A stretch of 64,000 bases of DNA from Aggregatibacter aphrophilus ATCC 33389 (GTDB lineage: Bacteria; Pseudomonadota; Gammaproteobacteria; Enterobacterales; Pasteurellaceae): NCBI RefSeq assembly GCF_900636915.1, contig NZ_LR134327.1, positions 1,550,001 to 1,614,000 on the forward strand, written 5' to 3'. Below the pieces are notes generated by a model that was not told the DNA's origin, ran no database searches, and saw only the letters and a program-made list of their open reading frames with translations. A program made the position numbers and the translations under genes. Of the stretch, positions 58,281 to 64,000 are shown one piece after another (the stretch's first letter is position 1; the number at the start of each line of letters is the position of its first letter).

Positions 58281-59213
58281 ATGAAATTCAATAATATACT
58301 GGTTGTTTTAAATCCAGAAAATGATAAACAATATGCTCTAGCCAGAGCTGTTCGATTAGCGAAAGAGCAAAAAAATTCAAATCCCGTCAAAATTACCCTA
58401 TTCCTCGCTATTTATGACTTATCTTATGAAATGTCAGCATTGCTTTCCCCAGAAGAACGTGCGGAAATGCACCGTAATGTAATTGAACAGCGCAAGTTAG
58501 CCATCCAGCCTTATATTGAAAAATACGCCTCTGATGGCATTAATTTCTCATCTACTGTAGTTTGGCACAGCAATGAAGCAGAAGCCATTACTACCGAAGT
58601 AGAAACCCATAATTACGATTTAGTGGTTAAGTACACTAATGCGGAAGAAAGTTTGAAATCCTTAATTGTTACCCCTGTGGATTGGCAAATTTTACGCAAA
58701 TGCCCTACTCCAATTTTGGTGGTTAAAGATGGCGATTGGAAACATCAACGTCGTATTTTAGTTGCCGTGAATGTTTCCGATGATGAAAATGAGGCCCACA
58801 GCACATTTAATGACGAATTGGTTTCATTAAGTATGGATTTAGCCGATTCTTTAGATCGTGGCAATATTCATCTTGTCACAGCTTATCCACCAACACCGAT
58901 TAATATGGCCATTGACTTACCGGAATTTAGTTCCGGCGAATATAGTAGCGGATTACGTGGACAGTATTTGTTGAATATGAAAGCGTTACGTCAAAAATAT
59001 GGTATTGATGGTGATCATACACACGTTTTGGAAGGCTTCCCGGAAGATGTCATTCCTCAAGTGGCTGAAAAATTAGAAGCGGAATTGGTTATTCTTGGTA
59101 CTATAGGTCGAACAGGTCTGTCAGCCGCCTTTTTAGGCAACACGGCAGAACATGTGATTAGCAAATTAAACTGCAATCTATTAGCGATTAAACCGTCGAA
59201 AAAAGACGATTAA
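58281..59213 (+). CDS. uspE: Universal stress protein UspE (tandem UspA domains)
   Basis: A 310-residue cytoplasmic protein with two UspA domains (about residues 3-150 and 157-305; E. coli UspE 316). The second domain carries the nucleotide-binding-like ending LVILGTIGRTGLSAAFLGNTAEHVI (GxxGxTG-type, quoted in part). UspE is involved in stress survival, motility and aggregation in E. coli. It lies 120 bases after fnr, the typical fnr-uspE order. GGAGG stands about 10 bases before the ATG. Confidence 0.94.
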   Translation: MKFNNILVVLNPENDKQYALARAVRLAKEQKNSNPVKITLFLAIYDLSYEMSALLSPEERAEMHRNVIEQRKLAIQPYIEKYASDGINFSSTVVWHSNEAEAITTEVETHNYDLVVKYTNAEESLKSLIVTPVDWQILRKCPTPILVVKDGDWKHQRRILVAVNVSDDENEAHSTFNDELVSLSMDLADSLDRGNIHLVTAYPPTPINMAIDLPEFSSGEYSSGLRGQYLLNMKALRQKYGIDGDHTHVLEGFPEDVIPQVAEKLEAELVILGTIGRTGLSAAFLGNTAEHVISKLNCNLLAIKPSKKDD

Positions 59214-59340
59214 GATAAATTTGCGGAGTAGTTAATATTTTTTATTGACTACTCCTTTTTTTTGCATTACTTTTTTTATCCTGCGAAATTACTTTTTACT
59301 TTAATTTTTAATTAATTATCCCCAAAGAAGGAAATAAAGG

Positions 59341-60177
59341 ATGAAAAAATCATTGCTTATTACATTATTAGGATTAGCCGGTTTAGCACAAGCACATGAA
59401 GTTTGGGTTGTTGCTCCGGCACATATTGAGGCGAAAGACGTACTTAAAGCCGAGTTAGCATATGGCCATCATTTCCCTTATGCAGAGAAAATTGCGGATG
59501 ATCGGTTACATTTTTTTGCTCCGCTTGAAGTAACTGATAAAAATGTTATGGTAACCGCACTGAAACAACAAGGTGAAAATTATCAATACACCGCAGAAAA
59601 ACCTCTGGCAGAAGGTTCATATTGGGTAAGTGCCACTTATAAACCGACTTTTTGGTCACAAAATACAAAAGGTTGGAAACAAGAAAATATGCAAAAAATG
59701 ACTGATGCGACTTATTGCGAACAAACTCAAATGTTCGGCAAAAGCTTAGTTACAGTAGGTGACAAAGTTGACCCAACTGTGTTTAAAGAAAAACTAGGGC
59801 AAGAATTAGAAATTGTGCCATTAAAAAACCCAGTTGAATTGAAGGAAGGTGAAATTTTCCCATTGCAAATTTTCTATAAAGGTAAACCGTTAGCCGGTGA
59901 AACCGTCATTGCGACAGCAGATACCGTCGTTGTTAAAGATATTGAATCTGCTGAAGAACATCGTGAAGTTCAAGGATTTTCTAGTAAGACCGATAAAGAC
60001 GGCAAAGTGAATTTCTTACCGTTAATTGAGGGGTTATGGAAAGTAAAAGTCGTACACAAAACTGCCTTTAGCGATCCAAAAGTGTGCCAACATTCAGCCA
60101 GCTATGCCACATTGGTTTTACCTGTGGGAGAAAAACGCGCGCAATATACGCCACATGAACATCACCACCATCATTAA
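59341..60177 (+). CDS. DUF4198 periplasmic protein with C-terminal histidine tail
   Basis: A 278-residue exported protein. The signal peptide (KKSLLITLLGLAGLAQA) is followed directly by a mature HEVWVV start, the classic opening of DUF4198 proteins. A single beta-sandwich-like domain runs to about residue 260, with LKEGEIFPLQIFYKGKPLAGETVIA near 180 (quoted in part) and KTDKDGKVNFLPLIEGLWKV near 222. The protein ends HEHHHHH, a natural metal-binding tail. DUF4198 members include NikK of the nickel/cobalt importers and many with unknown roles; no transporter genes are adjacent, so nickel, cobalt, zinc or copper binding is inference. AAGGA lies upstream. Confidence 0.85.
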   Translation: MKKSLLITLLGLAGLAQAHEVWVVAPAHIEAKDVLKAELAYGHHFPYAEKIADDRLHFFAPLEVTDKNVMVTALKQQGENYQYTAEKPLAEGSYWVSATYKPTFWSQNTKGWKQENMQKMTDATYCEQTQMFGKSLVTVGDKVDPTVFKEKLGQELEIVPLKNPVELKEGEIFPLQIFYKGKPLAGETVIATADTVVVKDIESAEEHREVQGFSSKTDKDGKVNFLPLIEGLWKVKVVHKTAFSDPKVCQHSASYATLVLPVGEKRAQYTPHEHHHHH

Positions 60178-60186
60178 TGGAAAAAC

Positions 60187-60214
60187 AAAAAACCACCAAT
60201 AACGGTGGTTTTTT
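60187..60214 (+). terminator. Rho-independent terminator after the DUF4198 gene
   Basis: AAAAAACCACC (60187-60197) pairs with GGTGGTTTTTT (60204-60214) around a 6-base loop. Confidence 0.9.
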
Positions 60215-60221
60215 CATAACA

Positions 60222-60263
60222 AAAGTGCGGTCAAAAATTCATTTGTTTTTTTGACCGCACTTT
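60222..60263 (-). terminator. Uptake-sequence hairpin terminator of topA
   Basis: AAAGTGCGGTCAAAAA (60222-60237) pairs perfectly with its inverted copy (60248-60263). It starts 3 bases after the topA stop on the minus strand. Confidence 0.85.
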
Positions 60264-60266
60264 AAT

Positions 60267-62873
60267 TTACTTCTTACGTTCTACCCATTTGCCGTCTACA
60301 AAATCCACAATCCATTTGGTCGCTTTGCCATTTTTTTCGGAAGTCACGTATTGGCGTTTTTCCTTGCGACTAAAACGAATAATTGCTTCATTGCCTTCCG
60401 GGTCGGTTTGTGGAGCTTCGGCTAAATAGCTTAATTTTTCCGGTAAACGATCACGATATAAGGCCAATTCAGCAACTTTTGGTGCTCGGGTTTCACGAGA
60501 TTTCGGGAAATTATGCGCAGACATAAACACACCACCCGCACCATCGCGCAACACAAAATATGCGTCTGACTTTTCACATCTCAATTCAGGGAAATGAATC
60601 GGCTCTTCTTTCGGTGGAGCGACTTCACCGTTTTTCAAAATCTTGCGGGTGTTGTCACATTGCGTACAAGCCATGTACTTACCGAAACGACCTAGTTTTA
60701 AATGCATATCGCCACCGCATTTATCGCACTCAACAATCGGACCGTCGTAACCTTTAATTTTGAATTTGCCTTCTTCAATTAAATACCCGTCACAATTCGG
60801 ATTGTTGCCGCAAATATGTAATTTGCGATGCGGATCAATAATATAACTATCCATTGCGGTACTGCATTTAGGACAACGTTTACGCTCCATTAATGCTTTG
60901 GTTTCGGAAGCATCATCCAGCACATTTAATAATTCCGCTTCAGGAATCAAGTTAATGGTGGTTTTACAACGTTCTTTCGGAGGTAAAGAATATCCGGTAC
61001 AGCCTAAAAATACGCCTGTACTGGCGGTTCTAATCGCCATATTACGACTACAAGTCGGGCAATGAATATCCGTCGGCACCAAGCTATTTGGGCGCATACC
61101 GCCTTCTAATTCATCTAATTCCGCTTTGCTTAATTGTTTAGAGAAATCTTTAAAGAATTGATTTAATTCTGTTTTCCAGTCTTTTGTGCCGGATGCAATT
61201 TGATCCAACACGTCTTCCATATTCGCGGTAAAATCATAATTCATTAAATCGGCGAAAGATTGATTTAAACGATCAGTGACAATTTCCCCCATTTTTTCTG
61301 CATAGAAACGACGATTTTCAGTACGTACATAACCGCGTTCTTGAATGGTGGAAATAATTGCCGCATAAGTAGAAGGTCGTCCGATACCACGTTTTTCAAG
61401 TTCTTTAACCAACGCGGCTTCAGAAAAACGTGCCGGCGGTTTGGTGAAATATTGTTGCGGTTCCACCGTCAATAAATTAAGCGTGGTATTTACCGCTACA
61501 TCCGGAAGCGCCTGATCTTCAGGTGATTTTCCTGGTTGTGGCAGTACTTTCGTCCAACCGTCAAAGCGTAAAATACGCCCCTTCGCAGTTAAGGTGTAAT
61601 CCCCTGCCCTTACTGTTAAGGTGGTGCTGTCATATTGTGCTGCCGGCATTTGACAGGCAACAAATTGACGCCAAATCAGGTCATATAAACGCTCGGCATC
61701 TTTTTCCATACCAACTAGATCATTCGAGCCAATATGAATATCTGATGGACGAATCGCTTCGTGTGCTTCTTGCGCATTTTCTTTGCTGGAATAGAAATTC
61801 GGTTTGGTCGGTAAATAAGGCGCGCCATAATGCTGTTCAATATAACTGCGCACCATACTTAACGCGTCTTGACTCAAATTGGTGGAGTCGGTACGCATAT
61901 AAGTAATGTAACCCGCCTCATATAAACGCTGCGCCAACATCATGGTTTTCTTCACACCAAAGCCCAAGCGGGTGCTGGCGGTTTGTTGTAAAGTTGAAGT
62001 GATAAATGGCGCACGAGCTTTAGAACTGGTTGGTTTGATTTCCAAATCGGAAATTATGTAATCAGATTTAGTTAAAAAATCCACCGCACTTTGTGCTTGT
62101 TCGGCGTTTTTCGGCTCAAATTTTTTACCTTTAAATTGTACAACATCCAAACGAATTTGTTCATGTTTCGCCGTGTCGGTTAAGACTGAGACTTCCCAGT
62201 ATTCTTGTGGCACAAAGGCTTTAATTTCCCGTTCACGCTCCACAATCAATTTCACCGCAACAGACTGGACGCGCCCTGCTGATAAGCCACGCGCTACTTT
62301 TTTCCAAAGCAATGGCGACACCATAAACCCTACCACACGATCTAAAAAACGACGGGTTTGTTGGGCGTTAACGCGATCCATATTCAAGGATTCGGGATGT
62401 TCAAAGGCTTGTTTAATGGCGTTTTTAGTGATTTCATTAAATACCACGCGGCTAAAGCGTTCGTTGTCACCGCCAATCACTTCACGCAAATGCCATGCGA
62501 TAGCTTCTCCTTCTCTATCCAAGTCAGTTGCGAGATAAATATGATCAGCTTTTTTAGCAAGGGATTTTAATTCGGCAACAACTTTTTCTTTGCCAGGTAA
62601 GATTTGATAATTGGCTTTCCAGCCATGATAAGGGTCAATGCCCATACGTTTGACTAAGGCGTCTTGCTCTTTCTTTTGTTTAAGCGCCTGTTTTTCTTCT
62701 AAGCTTAATCCTTTCGTTGAGATTGGCTTAGCTTTTTCACCGCTCGCGGAACCAATCGTAGGCAAGTCACGAATATGTCCGACGCTGGATTTCACCACAT
62801 AATTGCTTCCTAAATATTTATTAATGGTTTTCGCTTTTGCCGGCGACTCCACAATAACTAAGGATTTACTCAT
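60267..62873 (-). CDS. topA: DNA topoisomerase I
   Basis: An 868-residue type IA enzyme (E. coli 865) that relaxes negative supercoils. TOPRIM domain at the start ([19 protein letters not shown]; later [15 protein letters not shown] near 113 with the DxD), the active-site tyrosine in [16 protein letters not shown] near 325, [21 protein letters not shown] near 490, then three to four C-terminal zinc-ribbon repeats ([24 protein letters not shown]) from about 600 to 740. Transcribed away from the LysR gene. A perfect uptake-sequence hairpin follows. Confidence 0.97.
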   Translation of the reverse strand: MSKSLVIVESPAKAKTINKYLGSNYVVKSSVGHIRDLPTIGSASGEKAKPISTKGLSLEEKQALKQKKEQDALVKRMGIDPYHGWKANYQILPGKEKVVAELKSLAKKADHIYLATDLDREGEAIAWHLREVIGGDNERFSRVVFNEITKNAIKQAFEHPESLNMDRVNAQQTRRFLDRVVGFMVSPLLWKKVARGLSAGRVQSVAVKLIVEREREIKAFVPQEYWEVSVLTDTAKHEQIRLDVVQFKGKKFEPKNAEQAQSAVDFLTKSDYIISDLEIKPTSSKARAPFITSTLQQTASTRLGFGVKKTMMLAQRLYEAGYITYMRTDSTNLSQDALSMVRSYIEQHYGAPYLPTKPNFYSSKENAQEAHEAIRPSDIHIGSNDLVGMEKDAERLYDLIWRQFVACQMPAAQYDSTTLTVRAGDYTLTAKGRILRFDGWTKVLPQPGKSPEDQALPDVAVNTTLNLLTVEPQQYFTKPPARFSEAALVKELEKRGIGRPSTYAAIISTIQERGYVRTENRRFYAEKMGEIVTDRLNQSFADLMNYDFTANMEDVLDQIASGTKDWKTELNQFFKDFSKQLSKAELDELEGGMRPNSLVPTDIHCPTCSRNMAIRTASTGVFLGCTGYSLPPKERCKTTINLIPEAELLNVLDDASETKALMERKRCPKCSTAMDSYIIDPHRKLHICGNNPNCDGYLIEEGKFKIKGYDGPIVECDKCGGDMHLKLGRFGKYMACTQCDNTRKILKNGEVAPPKEEPIHFPELRCEKSDAYFVLRDGAGGVFMSAHNFPKSRETRAPKVAELALYRDRLPEKLSYLAEAPQTDPEGNEAIIRFSRKEKRQYVTSEKNGKATKWIVDFVDGKWVERKK

Positions 62874-62971
62874 TATTATTACCTAATTCTATTTAATTTG
62901 TGTAAAATTGCCCGCTATATTGCTAACTATCTTTAATCAGGTCAACTACTTTTTTCCAAAAGGCTCAATAA

Positions 62972-63880
62972 ATGGACAAACTCAATGCAATTTCAATTTT
63001 TTGTAAAGTGATCGAAACACAAAGCTTTACTCAAGCGGCTGCGTTACAAAATATCTCTGTTGCTATGGCAAGTAAGCTGGTATCACAACTTGAAGAACAC
63101 CTAAAAACTAGATTATTACATCGTACTACTCGTAAAATCGTTCCTACAGAGGCCGGTAGTATCTATTACCAACGTTGCCAACCTGTTTTATTCGAATTAG
63201 AAGACGCTGATTCCAGTATCAGCAACCTTTCTACATCCTTACAAGGTCATTTAACGGTGTCCGTGCCACGGGATTTTGGTTTACGTTTTATTACTCCAAA
63301 TCTTGCCGCTTTTATTAAAGCCTACCCGAATTTACACATAGATATTGAGTTTAATGACCGCATTATCGATCTAGTAAGTGAAGGATTTGATTTAGCCTTG
63401 CGTATTGGTTATTTACAAGATAGCTCTCTGGTTGCTAGAAAAGTGGCAACCTCTTCTATGCACTTTGTGGCATCTCCCGAGTATCTTGCTAAGCATGGCA
63501 CTCCGCAAACACCGGAAGATTTAGAACACCATGATTGTTTATTGTATAAATCCACCGGCAACCAAATTTATTGGGAGTCTGATAAGCATAATAAAACTCA
63601 ACGAGTTAAAATGCGCTCCAAATTGATGTGTAACAATGGATTAACGTTAGCTACCTTATGTACGGAAGGCTTAGGTATTATCAATTCCCCCCGCTTTTTT
63701 ATAGAAGAAGAACTAGCGTCAGGCAAATTGGTTGAAGTTCTTGCAGATTATCGTCAGCAAAGTTTAGATCTCCATGTGATTTACCCGAACCGTCGCCATC
63801 TCGCGGCCAAAGTCACAGCATTTATTGATTTTATTCATCAATTGAATTTATGTCAGACGCCGCCTTCAAGTGCAGTCTAA
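62972..63880 (+). CDS. LysR-family transcriptional regulator
   Basis: A 302-residue LTTR with an N-terminal winged helix (LNAISIFCKVIETQSFTQAAALQ, then VSQLEEHLKTRLLHRTTRKI, quoted in part) and a type-2 periplasmic-binding-like effector domain from about 90 (VSVPRDFGLRFITPNLAAF; DLVSEGFDLALRIGYLQDSSLVARK in part). It falls near the AaeR/DmlR/CrgA-like branch, but the effector and targets cannot be told. It is divergent from topA with 98 bases between; there is no adjacent metabolic operon within the window. Confidence 0.88.
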   Translation: MDKLNAISIFCKVIETQSFTQAAALQNISVAMASKLVSQLEEHLKTRLLHRTTRKIVPTEAGSIYYQRCQPVLFELEDADSSISNLSTSLQGHLTVSVPRDFGLRFITPNLAAFIKAYPNLHIDIEFNDRIIDLVSEGFDLALRIGYLQDSSLVARKVATSSMHFVASPEYLAKHGTPQTPEDLEHHDCLLYKSTGNQIYWESDKHNKTQRVKMRSKLMCNNGLTLATLCTEGLGIINSPRFFIEEELASGKLVEVLADYRQQSLDLHVIYPNRRHLAAKVTAFIDFIHQLNLCQTPPSSAV

Positions 63881-63896
63881 AAAAATAACATTTTTA

Positions 63897-63936
63897 AATA
63901 ACCTTGTTTAACTTTATTAGACAAGGTTATTTTTTT
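63897..63936. terminator. Bidirectional terminator after the LysR gene
   Basis: AATAACCTTG (63897-63906) pairs with CAAGGTTATT (63922-63931), T-run after it. Its right arm overlaps the stop codon of a convergent minus-strand gene. Confidence 0.85.
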
Positions 63937-64000
63937 AGATCTAACACAAACGGGATATGGGGTGGTAATGGTGCTAATTTACCCAATTCCAACCAAGTAG
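63927..64000 (-). CDS. 3' end of an unidentified minus-strand gene (partial)
   Basis: One minus-strand frame is open from the window edge to a stop at 63927-63929, giving the C-terminal residues TWLELGKLAPLPPHIPFVL then DLKK. The stop lies in the terminator stem, and the orientation is convergent to the LysR gene, which supports a real gene end. Too little is present to name a family. Confidence 0.5.
   Translation of the reverse strand, partial: TWLELGKLAPLPPHIPFVLDLKK

Overview
The window is chromosomal DNA of a Pasteurellaceae bacterium, most likely Aggregatibacter or a close Haemophilus relative. Roughly fifty copies of the 9-base uptake sequence AAGTGCGGT (either strand) are visible, which is the Hin-type dialect. 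Composition is moderately AT-rich, and the block glnS - ycgN - malQ - glgB - glgX - glgC - glgA - glgP matches what I remember of the Haemophilus influenzae order. No rRNA, tRNA, CRISPR array, prophage or insertion sequence was recognised.

Layout. 1-2.95 kb: the 3' end of thrS, ferredoxin-NADP reductase on the minus strand, then the translation operon infC (ATT start codon) - rpmI - rplT. 3.1-7.2 kb: a DUF1287 secreted protein, an AT-rich gap, and the isoprenoid cluster xseB-ispA-dxs (minus). 7.3-16 kb: a secreted esterase, accD-folC, a histidine phosphatase, cardiolipin synthase, a LysO-type exporter, a pseudouridine synthase, a DMT transporter and yjdM. 16.1-18.5 kb: two broken genes, a PIN-like protein with two frameshifts at A-runs and a subtype-B tannase with one in-frame stop. 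18.7-23.3 kb: a complete tripartite MacA-MacB-outer-membrane exporter (minus) behind a TetR-type palindrome. 23.5-38 kb: glnS, ycgN and the glycogen locus, with two intergenic regions rich in competing RNA hairpins. 38-42 kb: a CAP-domain secreted protein, a DedA protein, rplY, a lipoprotein and pbpG. 42.2-52.6 kb: the MukFEB condensin locus, split between mukF and mukE by a small membrane protein and a giant LplT-Aas fusion. 52.7-55 kb: a DMT transporter and sbcB. 55.1-56.05 kb: about 950 bases of AT-rich DNA with no convincing gene. 56-64 kb: tandem ferritins (the first truncated by a stop codon), a small membrane protein, fnr with an FNR box, uspE, a DUF4198 metal-binding periplasmic protein, topA and a LysR regulator.

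The glg genes can build, branch, debranch and phosphorolyse glycogen, and malQ recycles maltodextrins. The LplT-Aas fusion would import and re-acylate lysophospholipids. fnr and uspE form the expected oxygen/stress pair, and the ferritins next to it store iron.

The most unusual items are the competing-hairpin leader between glgB and glgX, the LplT-Aas gene inside the muk locus, the two decayed genes at 16-18.5 kb, the truncated ferritin, and the long gene-free region that ends in a promoter with a palindrome in its spacer. I found no convincing wholly new multi-gene system.
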